Shown here: piece after piece, positions 1-8,389 of the stretch
How the letters are laid out: every line of letters begins with the position of its first letter
How positions within the stretch are numbered: position 1 is the first letter of the stretch
From: Pelagomonas calceolata
Taxonomy: Eukaryota; Sar; Pelagophyceae; Pelagomonadales; Pelagomonadaceae
DNA length: 64,000 bases
NCBI GenBank assembly: GCA_918797485.1
Contig: CAKKNE010000003.1
Coordinates: forward strand, 1,922,001-1,986,000
Reading direction: 5' to 3'
Notes under the pieces: model-generated
Told to the model about the DNA's origin: nothing
The model's input: the letters and a program-made list of their open reading frames with translations, nothing else
The model's database searches: none
Position numbers and translations under genes: made by a program

Positions 1-888
1 GTCGCCGTCGCGGCGGACCGGGCGCACTACGTCGGACTGATAGCCTGTATCGGGTCCGTCTTCGCGGCAGCCAGGGACCCCTACCGGCTCCGCGTCTCGG
101 CAATCATACCAAGTAGAGGCGCGCGCGACGCCATGGCCCTGAAGCGCGCGCTGAAGTGCCGAGTACGGGGCCACGTGGCCGTCGTCGAGTTCGACGCGCG
201 GCAATTTTTGAGGAGCGTCGAGGTGCGCGCGCCGCGGGGCCCGGGCTACGGCAATTTAAGGAGCGTCGCGAACTTCGCGCGCTTCTTCCTGGATGAGTTG
301 CTGCCGGGCGCGGACCGCGTCGTCTACCTCGACGCGGATGCGATCGTCGTGAGAGATATTGCTACCTTGTACGACTCGAAGCCGGAGGCCGTCGTCGCCG
401 GCGTGCCGCGCAATCAAAAGGCCTGCTACGACGCCAAGGACCAGCGGCCGGGCATGTTCTTTTGTGATAACAACGATCTGGGAACGTTCGCCGACGCGTC
501 CGCGCTGAAGACGTTCAACGCCGGAGTAGTTCTTATCGATCTTAAACAGTGGCGCGCCTTGAAACTCGGCGACAAATTCATCGAAATGACGCGCGCCCAT
601 GCGAGGAAGAAGCTCTGGCGCCTCGGGTCGAACCCGCCGCTCGTATTATTGGCGCACGGCCGCTTCGAGGCGCTTGATCAGAGATGGAACTGCGACGGCC
701 TCGGCTGGAAGAAGCCCACGGATTTGGAGGAGACGTGTCTGAGGGACGGCGCCTTCGTCTGGCACTGGTCGGGGCCGAGGAAGCCGTGGCTCGCGGACGG
801 CCTCTACCCGCAGCTCTGGTGGCCGCACGTGCGCGACGCGCGGTGTTTACTGGGGCTGCCGGGCGTGCCGCTAAATGTGACTCGTTAG
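1..888 (+). CDS. Family-8-type glycosyltransferase, 5' end outside window
   Basis: The frame is open from base 1 to the stop at 886-888, so the gene begins left of the window; the ATG at 133 is internal. The first codons already read like the N-terminal part of a GT8 domain (HYVGLIACIGSVFAAARDP). The GT-A fold's metal-binding DxD motif is seen in RVVYLDADAIVVRD, followed by a typical FNAGVVLIDLKQW segment and a C-terminal WHWSGPRKPW motif, which in GT8 enzymes closes over the nucleotide sugar. By family it moves a sugar from a nucleotide donor, probably in the Golgi; the acceptor cannot be told. Its stop lies 78 bases from the stop of the convergent TAF8-like gene. Confidence 0.85.
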   Translation, partial: VAVAADRAHYVGLIACIGSVFAAARDPYRLRVSAIIPSRGARDAMALKRALKCRVRGHVAVVEFDARQFLRSVEVRAPRGPGYGNLRSVANFARFFLDELLPGADRVVYLDADAIVVRDIATLYDSKPEAVVAGVPRNQKACYDAKDQRPGMFFCDNNDLGTFADASALKTFNAGVVLIDLKQWRALKLGDKFIEMTRAHARKKLWRLGSNPPLVLLAHGRFEALDQRWNCDGLGWKKPTDLEETCLRDGAFVWHWSGPRKPWLADGLYPQLWWPHVRDARCLLGLPGVPLNVTR

Positions 889-966
889 TATTTTCTCCGT
901 TCGCCCCGTGCGTGTAGTCGTACTCTAGGGCTACCCCTCGGCACGCCATCGACGCGGCACTACAAC

Positions 967-1572
967 TTACGCGCTCGCCTTCGCCCGGTCGAGGCGCTCC
1001 TGGAGCGGCAAGGCGCCGCCGTCCTCGCGCGGCGGCGGGCTCGCGATGCGGTTCAGCGCGAGCTGGAGCGCCTCCGCGTCGCGCGCGTCGTCCTCGGCGC
1101 CGCGCTTCCGTTTTTTGGGGGGCGCGTCCGCGGCGAGCACCTTCTCCGGGAAGGGCGGGAGGAACGCGGGCACGTGCGCGCGCCGCGTCGTCGTCGCGCC
1201 GGCGCCGAGGACGCCGTAGCGGCTCGAGCGCTTCGGCGCCGGCAGCGTGGACCCCGGCTGGGCGGGAAGGCGCCAGCCGTGGCCCTCCCGCGGAAAGAAG
1301 AAGTCCCGTAATTCTTGCCACGCGACTCGGTTCGCGGGACTTTGCTTCAAAGCCGACAGCACATCATTTAAAGCGAGCTCCGACCGCGTCGCGTGCCGCG
1401 CGTTCGCCGCGGCGCGCCGCGCCAGCGCGCGCACCGAGGCCCGCACGACGTCCGCGAGCGCTTCGAGGGCGCCCTCGTCGGCCGCGGCGAAGCCTCTCTC
1501 TCTAGCTATCCTCGCCGCGGCGACGATGCAGGCGTCGCGCGCAAGGGACTGGGAGGTGGGTTGCTGGGCCAT
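967..1572 (-). CDS. TAF8: TAF8-like TFIID subunit (histone fold)
   Basis: This 201-residue protein begins with a Bromo_TP-type histone fold (about residues 8-75, containing ALEALADVVRASVRALARRAA), the domain that pairs with another TAF in TFIID. A short TAF8 hallmark follows: VPAFLPPFPEK around residues 133-143 matches the PDFLPPFPDPHTY-like segment of TAF8. The tail has a basic PPKKRKRG stretch that could be a nuclear localisation signal. It would act in the nucleus in general transcription initiation. The ATG at 1572 is the only good start. It is divergent from the glutaredoxin gene, and a palindromic element at 1811-1831 lies between them. TAF3 is an alternative, but the FLPPFP motif favours TAF8. 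Confidence 0.72.
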   Translation of the reverse strand: MAQQPTSQSLARDACIVAAARIARERGFAAADEGALEALADVVRASVRALARRAAANARHATRSELALNDVLSALKQSPANRVAWQELRDFFFPREGHGWRLPAQPGSTLPAPKRSSRYGVLGAGATTTRRAHVPAFLPPFPEKVLAADAPPKKRKRGAEDDARDAEALQLALNRIASPPPREDGGALPLQERLDRAKASA

Positions 1573-1810
1573 GGCTGCAAAAATCGCCAGTTGGCGCTCG
1601 GGGATTCACTTCCTCCCAGAAACTGGCTATTAACCCTCAAAAATCGCCGCTGGCAAAGGATGGGTGTGTGAAGCGCCTGCCGGGTCTCAGAGACCGCTGT
1701 TTTTTTGCTCAGGCTCAAGGCGCAGTCAGTAAGGCCGCGTTGTGAAACGTTCAGCACCGATAGGCTCGGAGCAGCCGAGGTAGTAGCGCTCTTTTTCAGC
1801 CCTTTGCTTC

Positions 1811-1831
1811 CTAGTGCCTTTCGACGCTAGC
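1811..1831. promoter_or_regulatory. CTAG palindrome, divergent TAF8/glutaredoxin intergene
   Basis: The arms CTAGTG and CGCTAGC flank an internal CCTTTCGA. This is a copy of the recurrent intergenic palindrome (consensus GCTAGTG, TCTTAC, short spacer, CGCTAGC). It lies 128 bases before the glutaredoxin ATG and 238 bases before the TAF8 ATG. Confidence 0.6.
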
Positions 1832-1959
1832 TGCGCTTTCCTCTCCCAACATCAAACTCGCTTGCGCGGCCGGCTCTGAGCTTTATACGTGGCTGCGAGC
1901 TGCTTTAAACTGCACTTGACACACGCCGCCGCAGAACAACTTCGCTGCTTACGATAGAA

Positions 1960-2513
1960 ATGCGTGTGCTCCGAGTTGCTGCCTTGGTGGCTGCGGCCAA
2001 TGCATTCGTGGGCACCCGCGCGCGAATTCAAGCCGCAGGACTCCACGCCGTCGACGCGAAGTGACGATTTCGCACACAGGTGGCACCGCTCGCCGCGCGG
2101 CGGCCGGTCGCGGTCCGCGGCGCGCCCGAGGACGCCGCCGACGCAAAGATCGACTCCTTCGTCAAGGATAATAAGGTGCTAAAAACGGCGTCCGAGGCGA
2201 CGCACGCCCCCCAAACACGCCATCGACGCGCCCCGCGCAGGTCATGCTCTTCATGAAGGGCACGAAGATCTTCCCCCAGTGCGGTTTTAGCAATATGGCC
2301 GTGCAGATCCTCAACGCGATCGGCGCCGATTTTGAAACGTGCGACGTTTTGAGCGACGACTTCATCCGCCAGCAGATCAAGGTCTACTCGGACTGGCCGA
2401 CGATCCCGCAGCTTTATGTGGACGGCGAGTTCGTGGGCGGGTCCGACATCATGCTGGAGATGTACCAGGCCGGGGAGCTGCAGGAGATGATCGAGGTCGC
2501 GGCGGCTTCCTAA
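1960..2513 (+). CDS. Plastid-targeted monothiol glutaredoxin (three exons)
   Basis: Proposed exons are 1960-2007, 2080-2175 and 2241-2513, all joined in phase 0, giving 138 residues. The N-terminus [19 protein letters not shown] is a signal peptide followed by an ASAFAP-like site, the bipartite plastid presequence of red-lineage secondary plastids. The mature part is a CGFS-type glutaredoxin: [10 protein letters not shown], then VMLFMKGTK, the active site PQCGFSN, the glutathione-binding [19 protein letters not shown], and a normal C-terminus. CGFS glutaredoxins bind and pass on [2Fe-2S] clusters; plant GRXS14 is the plastid counterpart. The first exon cannot be read through because an in-frame TGA lies at 2062-2064, inside the first intron. 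The splice choice was made by frame and by the targeting motif. Confidence 0.82.
2008..2079 (+). other. Intron 1 of glutaredoxin, introner-like
   Basis: This 72-base GT-AG intron starts GTGGGCAC and the next exon starts GTGGCACC, a near-copy that could be an old 8-base target duplication. Inside it, the left end CCGCGCGCGAATTCAA and the reverse complement of the right end (CTGTGTGCGAAATCG) resemble each other and the terminal repeats of the introners at 10599-10754 and 46119-46194. It also holds CACGCCGTCGACGCG at 2044-2058, one base from a 15-mer found in other introns. Confidence 0.55.
2176..2240 (+). other. Intron 2 of glutaredoxin
   Basis: A 65-base intron runs from GTGCTAAA to CCGCGCAG and splits KDNK from VMLFMKG in phase 0. 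It carries the exact 15-mer CACGCCATCGACGCG at 2216-2230. No clear terminal inverted repeats are seen. Confidence 0.75.
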
Positions 2514-2557
2514 GGTATGGGTCTTTGTCTAATTAGTTCTTGCCATGTTTATCTAGA

Positions 2558-2810
2558 CTAGCTCGTCGACGGCGTCTCGCGGGCGCAGAGCGCGGCTCGC
2601 GCGTTTTGCAGGGACCCCTCGATGTTCTTTGTGAGGGGATGCGCGCCACCAAACACGCGCCGCGCGGTCCGTTCCGTTTCCTCGAGCGTTGTTGCGGCCT
2701 CGCGGAGGTCGTCGAGCGTGGTGGCGGCGTCGTGGTAGAGCGACTGCGCGTAAGGCTCCCGGCGGCTCGTCAGTCTCCCGACCCCACTATCTCGATTATT
2801 CGGACTTTAG
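2558..2810 (-). pseudogene. C-terminal fragment of a TPR-repeat protein
   Basis: On the minus strand an open frame without a start codon encodes about 80 residues: LYHDAATTLDDLREAATTL, then EETERTARRVFGGAHPLTK and NIEGSLQNARAALCARE, ending at a stop in 2558-2560. The RRVFGGAHPLT motif is typical of kinesin-light-chain-like TPR repeats, and the same pattern (RAKRVFGPSHEIT) occurs at 35276-35794. Upstream the frame closes near 2815 and no further repeats are visible, so this is probably the broken end of a larger gene. A last exon of a gene with distant upstream exons cannot be excluded. Confidence 0.6.
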
Positions 2811-3362
2811 AACTGAACCTGCGACCATCAGCCCGTGTACCATCCCCATGGACCTTGACGCGATCATTTGTTCCATGATCGATTGACTTGCGCGAGGTCC
2901 AGATCAAGATGTTCACGTCCCGAGCGTGGGCAGCCAAAAGTACCCTTCTTATAATGTAGATGTCATATACTTGTAATTGACTATCGCTGGGGTAGTATGG
3001 GGTCCAACGAGACCGCTACGGCGACTACTGGGGGCCCTCGGGTAATTGACGGTTTTGACGGGAACGGGGTGCCATTGGCCAATAGAGGTATAGCGCTGAG
3101 AGATGTATGTTAATTTGGAAGCGGCGGCGTAGGCGGCGTAGGCGATTGCACATGTGGAGTACCGACCCAAAACGACTTCCGGAAGGCTTCTGGGCCGCCC
3201 ATCGACAGGATTCCACCGATGCGCCCGCCATGGCGGCGTCGTCAATATCGCGAATAAAAAAAAATATTTTTTTCGCCCCCCAGTATGTGCCCCATTGATC
3301 TCTTTGGACCATTAGCGAACTGAACTGTACTAAGACGGCTGCATGCGGGCGCTCGAGTGCTT
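2811..3362. other. Intergenic stretch, no gene recognised
   Basis: About 550 bases with lower GC than the surroundings. It contains a short repeat of GGCGTAGGC near 3125-3150 and an A/T run near 3256-3275. Minus-strand open frames of 95-98 codons (for example 2949-3245) show no recognisable domain. It may be decayed gene sequence upstream of the TPR fragment. Confidence 0.5.
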
Positions 3363-3386
3363 GCTAGTGTCTTACGTGCCGCTAGC
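3363..3386. promoter_or_regulatory. CTAG palindrome upstream of lumen-protein gene
   Basis: GCTAGTGTCTTAC followed by a four-base spacer and CGCTAGC is a near-consensus copy of the recurrent element. It is 188 bases before the ATG at 3575. To its left is only the minus-strand TPR fragment. Confidence 0.65.
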
Positions 3387-3574
3387 TAACAGCAAGCACA
3401 GCACGGACTCGACAGCCTTGTAGACGGCCTTGCAGGACGCACAAGGATTTGCGAGCACGGCCGCACATCTGAAGCGAGAGACCGCAGTGGCGATCGATCG
3501 CTGCGACCAGTTGTCATCATCAGTAGCAGCCAGTAGCCAGCCTCAGCACTGCCAGCAGCACAGCCGCAATAACC

Positions 3575-4141
3575 ATGCGCCGCATCGCTCTGCTGGCGGC
3601 ATGCAACGCCGTCGCCGCGTTGCGACTCTCGCGGAGGCACGCCCTCGCCGGCATCGCTGCCGCACCGCTCGTGCCGGCGAACGCCTACGCGGCGGGCAAC
3701 CTGGGCGCGGCGCTCGCCGTGTTTTCCGCGTCCAATCCGACGGTGTCGCCGTTCACCGGCTTCTACAAAGACCCGGAGCACCTCGAGGGCTACCGAACGA
3801 TCAAGGCCGACAACTACGCGGGCACGCTGCAGGTGCGCGGCCGGGACAGCGCGGACGGCTCGGAGTTTGTCTTGGACGGCGAGATCATCTCTCAGTTCGA
3901 CGCCGTGATTGACTTCTCGCCGAAGGGCGGGCCGAAACGCCTCGCGGCGCGGTTCAGACTGCTACCGGGCGGCCGGCCAATACTGGAATTCCCGGACGGA
4001 AATGCCTGGGCACGCTTGTCCGACAAGCCCGACCCGAACGTGATGGCCGAGATCGAGCGCGACCGTATCGCGAACAGACCAATGTCGGCCGACACGCGGT
4101 CGGGCTTCGCAAAAGTGATGGGGGCTTTGTCGGAGAAGTAG
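3575..4141 (+). CDS. Putative thylakoid-lumen protein of unknown function
   Basis: The 188-residue product starts with MRRIALLAACNAVAALRL, which reads as a signal peptide. It is followed by SRRHALAGIAAAPLVPANAYA, a second hydrophobic segment headed by twin arginines and ending in an AYA signal-peptidase site. This layered presequence is what a nuclear-encoded Tat substrate of the thylakoid lumen would carry in a secondary plastid. The mature part (about 150 residues) has a beta-rich look (NYAGTLQVRGRDSADGSEFV, EIISQFDAVIDFSPKGG, RLLPGGRPILEFPDGNAWAR), but I do not recognise a family. It may be a photosystem- or stress-related lumen protein; that is inference from targeting only. Confidence 0.7.
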   Translation: MRRIALLAACNAVAALRLSRRHALAGIAAAPLVPANAYAAGNLGAALAVFSASNPTVSPFTGFYKDPEHLEGYRTIKADNYAGTLQVRGRDSADGSEFVLDGEIISQFDAVIDFSPKGGPKRLAARFRLLPGGRPILEFPDGNAWARLSDKPDPNVMAEIERDRIANRPMSADTRSGFAKVMGALSEK

Positions 4142-4240
4142 TTGTTTGGCGCGTAAGTGTGGGTAGGACTGTCTCGGGGTCTTGTCGCAGGATCAATCAG
4201 GATCCGGCCTTTTCGCGTATGCGCGCGCGCGCGCCCCTCC

Positions 4241-4260
4241 AAAAAAAACGGGTTTTTCAC
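4241..4260. promoter_or_regulatory. AAAACGGGTTTT motif upstream of RING gene
   Basis: The sequence AAAACGGGTTTTTC occurs here, 125 bases before the ATG at 4385. The same core recurs at 16978, 41538 and 50793, each time upstream of a gene that lacks the CTAG palindrome. Confidence 0.4.
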
Positions 4261-4384
4261 CCTAAGTTTTTCGCAGCGTGCGCGGCGTTGCCACTGTTTT
4301 TGCGACTTTGAGTGAAGGCTTCCAGTTCGCCCGAGCGGCGCCACGACCGCTCGTCCAATTTGCGGGGCCGAGCGGCGAGCGGCC

Positions 4385-5249
4385 ATGGACTTCGACCTGG
4401 CTCTCGAGTGTGTGGACCCGACGACGAGAGAGAGTACGACGAGACGCGGCGACGGCGAATCCGCGTGGACCCCGACCCGAGCAGCCTGTAAACTATGTGG
4501 CGACGAACAGTCGGACCCGCGCGACGCGCCGTGTTGCGGCGCGACGCTTTGCGCCGCGTGCATAGTCTCTTCGGCGGCCGCGGGCGCCATGCGCGAGCGT
4601 GAGGGCGCACGTGGTTCATTTTCGAGCGAGCAACGGGACGTGCCGGTGCGACGTGTGCCAGGCCTTCGCGAAGTTGGTCGCGCAACACGCTCTGAAGTGC
4701 AGCCGAGAGACGTGCCCCATTCCCGGTTGCACACGGGCTCGTGGTTTGGCCGCGAGCATGCCCACGACGCCGCCTCCGCGGGAAACTGCAACTACAGCGC
4801 AGCTTGCTATGCGTGCAGCCGCAATTCGGACTTGGAGGACGGCTCCGCAACAGCCGGCTCCCGAGTTCGTTCTGCCGCCGGCGCCGCCGCCGCGGGAAAC
4901 TGCGCCGACGACGCAAGCCGCGGTCCCGTCCGTGCCGCCGCCGCCCGTCGCTTCCGCGGAGCAAGCCGCACCTCCCGCGCCGCCGCCCGCCGAGCCGGGA
5001 TCGCGCGACCTCTTCGACGAAAGTAGTGACGAGGAGGACGCGACGTGCGCCATCTGCCTCGAACCGCTCGGCGACGCGCCGCGGATGCCCGGCTGCGCGC
5101 ATCGGTTCCACGCCGCGTGCGTTCTTGGGCCGGACTCGCTCGCGTCTCACGCTTGGGCCGACGGCGTGATGCCGTCGACGCGGCGCGGCCAGCGGGTCCT
5201 ATGCCCTCTGTGTAGGGCCCCGTCGCTGATTCCGCCAGGCTTCCTTTAA
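4385..5249 (+). CDS. RING-finger protein, frame change suggests a short intron
   Basis: Two open frames give one sensible protein. The first (from the ATG at 4385) has CKLCGDEQ and CCGATLCAACIV, a Cys-rich half-RING. The second frame continues with CRCDVCQ and CSRETCPIPGC, a Pro-rich linker holding a duplicated PPPRETA motif, an acidic DESSDEED stretch, and a C-terminal RING-H2 finger: CAICLEPLG, MPGCAHRFHAAC and LCPLCRAP with an unusually long spacer between the zinc-ligand pairs. By family it would be an E3 ubiquitin ligase. The switch can be made by a 28-base GT-AG intron at 4599-4626, which is very short; an indel is the alternative. The exact junction is uncertain. Confidence 0.65.
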
Positions 5250-5272
5250 GTATCAAGCTTAGTCCACCTAAC

Positions 5273-7132
5273 TCACCCAGCCCGCTCCCGCAGCTTCTTC
5301 AGCCGGTCCGACACGGGCTTCCGCCCCCCACCGGCGGCCTTCTTCGCCTCGCGCTGGGCCATGTACTGCTGCAGCGACGCGTCGACGTTCGCGTCCGCGG
5401 CGCGTTGCGCGGCCTTTTCCTCTTTAGTTTTGGGCTGCGCGCGCGGCGCCACGGCGGTTCCACCGGGGACGGGCGCCGAAGGTCCGCCCCGGAAGTTCAT
5501 GAAGGCGGCGTCGGCGCCCGACGGGCTCGTCGGAGCCTTCACCGGGACGGCCTTCGGCGGCTTGGGCGGCGCCGGGGCCTTGGCCGCCGCGAGCGCGGCC
5601 TTGCCCTTGGCGGCGCGCTCGGGCGGGCACGCGGCCAATTGAGCAGCCTCGAACCAGGACGTCGTCGCGCGGGGGCCCTTGACCTCGTAGGGCACGCGAC
5701 TACGATCATCAGCTTTGATCTCGCCGACCTCGTTGCCTCTTATCGAAGGTTCCGCGCCGCCTTTCCGTTTCAAAGTGTCGACCGGCTCAGCGTCAGGTAA
5801 TGAGGCCGCCAGGACCACCAAAGTCCCGGGCTTGAAGCGCGTCGAGCGCACGTCCAACCCGCCCCGCTGGCCCGGCTTGGCCGGCGCCTTCAGGGCGCCG
5901 ACGGCCGTCAGTTTCGTGAGCCACGACGGCACCTTGGCCGGCGCCTTTTTCGTTTCAACAGCTTTGGCAACTTCGGGCGGCGGCGGCGCTTGCGTCGACA
6001 CGTCGTCGTCCTCGTCCGAAGAGACGTCGTCGACCGGCGACTTGCCGGAGCCGAAGCAGGCCACGCAGATGCACTTGGACCCGCTCGGCAGCGTCTTCCT
6101 ACCCGTACCTTCGCAGTCGCAGCACGGCCGCGGGCCCGGCGGTCTCGGTATCGTGCCGGCCTCCCAGACGCGCACCACCCGGTCCGAGCCGCAGGCGTAG
6201 ACGACGTCGTCGACGACGGACAGGGCCGTGGGTTTCTTGCCCGGGGCCCGCAATTCATCTAAGAGTGAACACGAGGTAGGATCCCACAACGCGACGCCGC
6301 CATCTTTGGACGCAGATAACACCCCTTTCGAGCACATCGCGAGAGCAACAGGAGCGTCCTGGTGCTTGCCGACCACTCGGGACTGATTGGGCTTGCGCGC
6401 GTCCCAGGCCAGCACTTGCGCGCGCCTCCCTCCCAGCGAGTAGATCGCGGACCCGTCCCGCGCGATGCCTCTGTTCGCGATCTCGGGGTGCTCTCCCAAC
6501 GCGACGGGCGTGCCTCCTCTTCTATCCCAGAGCTGCAGCCGGCCGGCGGCATCTACTAACGTGATGACGTTCGACTGGTCCGAGAGCACGCACTTGAGGC
6601 CGTAGTCTTCTGATTCTGACGGTGCTAACTTCGCGACGCAGGGCGCGTCTTCTCTCGATAAGTCGGACACCCGACAAAAGCCGTCGTCGCCGCCCGTCGC
6701 CACTCTATTGGTGGTGAAGCCGCTGACGCATCGAGTGGCGCCCTGGTGCCCTTGGAGCGACGCGACCTGGGCGCCGGTCGTCGCGTCCCAGGCCTTCGTC
6801 GCGAGGGCGCCCGCGCCCAGCAGCAGCTGGTCCTCGACGAGCTCCAAGTCATGCTGCCAGCCGTCGACCTCGATGGAACCGCGCTCGCCGAACTTGAGGG
6901 ACGGCCGTCCCGTGTCATTCGTCAAACACACGCGGCCGTCCGACGCCGTACTATAGACGCCGCCGTCCTTGCGCGCACAGATGCGCGTCACGGCGACGGC
7001 GTGGGGCAGCGCCGTGAGGCGCTTTAATGCGTTTTGGGGCTCGGTCGGGGGTGGGGCAGAGGCCATATTGCCTTGACTGGTCGTGGTGCACTTGTGGCCC
7101 GTCGCGGTGGCCTCCTTGGTCGTTCGGGGCAT
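5273..7132 (-). CDS. WD40-repeat protein with a Cys-rich zinc motif
   Basis: A 619-residue intronless protein. Residues about 40-330 form a WD40 propeller: repeats end in motifs such as LQLWDRRGG, VLAWDARKP, VALWDPTSC and VVRVWEAG. Next comes CCDCEGTGRKT with CICVACFGSGK, a DnaJ-like CxxCxG zinc motif. The second half is low-complexity (Ala, Pro, Lys) with a VDVRSTRFKPGTLVVL-like segment around residues 425-440 that may be a small SH3-like fold, and a charged C-terminal helix. The methionine at 7066 (MASAPPPTEP) is an equally good start. The propeller suggests a scaffold role; no specific partner can be named. It is divergent from the sulfotransferase gene, but no CTAG palindrome lies between them. 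Confidence 0.75.
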   Translation of the reverse strand: MPRTTKEATATGHKCTTTSQGNMASAPPPTEPQNALKRLTALPHAVAVTRICARKDGGVYSTASDGRVCLTNDTGRPSLKFGERGSIEVDGWQHDLELVEDQLLLGAGALATKAWDATTGAQVASLQGHQGATRCVSGFTTNRVATGGDDGFCRVSDLSREDAPCVAKLAPSESEDYGLKCVLSDQSNVITLVDAAGRLQLWDRRGGTPVALGEHPEIANRGIARDGSAIYSLGGRRAQVLAWDARKPNQSRVVGKHQDAPVALAMCSKGVLSASKDGGVALWDPTSCSLLDELRAPGKKPTALSVVDDVVYACGSDRVVRVWEAGTIPRPPGPRPCCDCEGTGRKTLPSGSKCICVACFGSGKSPVDDVSSDEDDDVSTQAPPPPEVAKAVETKKAPAKVPSWLTKLTAVGALKAPAKPGQRGGLDVRSTRFKPGTLVVLAASLPDAEPVDTLKRKGGAEPSIRGNEVGEIKADDRSRVPYEVKGPRATTSWFEAAQLAACPPERAAKGKAALAAAKAPAPPKPPKAVPVKAPTSPSGADAAFMNFRGGPSAPVPGGTAVAPRAQPKTKEEKAAQRAADANVDASLQQYMAQREAKKAAGGGRKPVSDRLKKLRERAG

Positions 7133-7363
7133 CGCTCGGGCAGCCCTTTGCCAGCTCCGATTCGAAGCCGCTGCCGGCCGGAACCCGAATTAAAATGTGA
7201 TTGTTCCGGCCGCCCGTCGAGGGCTTGCGAGCCCTCCGGCGAGTGCCAGACTGGTCCCAAGAGGCCAACGTTTTCGAAGCTGCCCGCATTAAATTTTCGT
7301 GTGACCGCGCATGCTCCGCGCGCGGGACGACACACCCGCGCACCCATCGAGGTATAGTGGCGC

Positions 7364-8389
7364 ATGGGCCGCCGTCAGCGCCTGCTCACCGCCTACAAGC
7401 ACTCCGCCGTCAAAACAGTGGTCCTCACCGCCATGCTGCTGGCACTCACTCAATGGCTCCTCCACAGCCAACCAAAGAAGGCTGCCCCACCGACACCACC
7501 GACACCACCAGAGCACAACTCCCACTTCATCGTCGTCACGACGCAGCGCTCCGGGAGCCGCTGGATGGTCGACGAGCTCCGGCGCGCGCGCTGCATCGAC
7601 TGCGGCGGCGAGTACTTCAACGCCAAGGACTTCTGGACGAGACCAAAGATGCGCACGGCGGTGGACGGGTTTTTGACACTCGCGCCGGGTAAAAATGTGA
7701 CAGTGGTCGGCAAGGCGTTCGAGGACATGCGCGACGTCTGGGCGCGCAAGGAAAAGGGTACGTCCCCGAAGCGCCGCCAGGGCTTCAAGTGGATGCTGAA
7801 CCAGCCCTTTGATATCGGCGCGGAAGAGGCTTTTGACTTGTGGCTACTGCCGGTGCTTAAACAAAGGCGGGCAAAGCTGATCTTTCTGGTGAGAAGACAC
7901 TTACTACGGCTCCTGGTCTCCAAAGTAACGAACGCGGACTCCAAGGGGACCAAAAAACACGTCCCGCACGCCCACACCACGGAAGAGGCTTCGAGCGTGG
8001 CCAAAAAGGTCGAGCTGCCCCGGCGGCGCGGGTTATTGCGAGCACTGGATCGGGAGAACCGGACCATGACTACCCTCAAAGCACTCTTCGAGACGTGCCA
8101 GAAGGCGGGCATCCCCTCGAAATTCCTGGTGTACGAAGACCTAGATAGGGACAACGCGCAGTTTAATGATATAAGGAGCTGGCTCGTCGATGGTGATTCC
8201 TGCGCCCAGGACTTCGACAAGCCGTCGAAGGACGTCAAGATCCATAGTCATCCGGATTTGCGGGAGTACGTCGCGAACTGGGAGCGCGTCAAGAATACGT
8301 TGAGGGGGACGGCCTACCAGCACCTGCTCTGCGACGATTTGCGGGACGCGCCGGAGAGCGATGTGGGGCGGGGGCGCGCTTGTGACTAG
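7364..8389 (+). CDS. Type II membrane sulfotransferase
   Basis: 341 residues. A short basic N-terminus is followed by one membrane segment (about residues 16-33, VKTVVLTAMLLALTQWLL), as in Golgi enzymes. The luminal part begins with the PAPS 5'-phosphosulfate-binding loop TTQRSGSRWMVDEL. It also has the 3'-phosphate-binding region (KLIFLVRRHLLRLLVSKV, where Arg and Ser bind the nucleotide) and a KFLVYEDLDRD motif. The family transfers sulfate from PAPS to carbohydrate or peptide acceptors; algae use such enzymes to sulfate cell-surface polysaccharides. The acceptor here is unknown. Its stop codon overlaps the stop of the convergent EF-hand gene in the four bases CTAG at 8386-8389. Confidence 0.82.
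   Translation: MGRRQRLLTAYKHSAVKTVVLTAMLLALTQWLLHSQPKKAAPPTPPTPPEHNSHFIVVTTQRSGSRWMVDELRRARCIDCGGEYFNAKDFWTRPKMRTAVDGFLTLAPGKNVTVVGKAFEDMRDVWARKEKGTSPKRRQGFKWMLNQPFDIGAEEAFDLWLLPVLKQRRAKLIFLVRRHLLRLLVSKVTNADSKGTKKHVPHAHTTEEASSVAKKVELPRRRGLLRALDRENRTMTTLKALFETCQKAGIPSKFLVYEDLDRDNAQFNDIRSWLVDGDSCAQDFDKPSKDVKIHSHPDLREYVANWERVKNTLRGTAYQHLLCDDLRDAPESDVGRGRACD

Noticed and set aside
133-888. ATG at 133 as the start of the GT8 gene
   Set aside because: The frame is open to base 1 and the upstream codons read like GT8 sequence, so the gene starts outside the window.
2061-2079. A 19-base intron GTGACG...CACAG in the glutaredoxin gene
   Set aside because: It puts the next exon out of frame with [10 protein letters not shown]. 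The 72-base intron from 2008 keeps the frame and gives the plastid motif.
2949-3312. Minus-strand ORFs of 95-98 codons between the TPR fragment and 3363
   Set aside because: No domain, unusual composition for this genome and no homologue I recognise.
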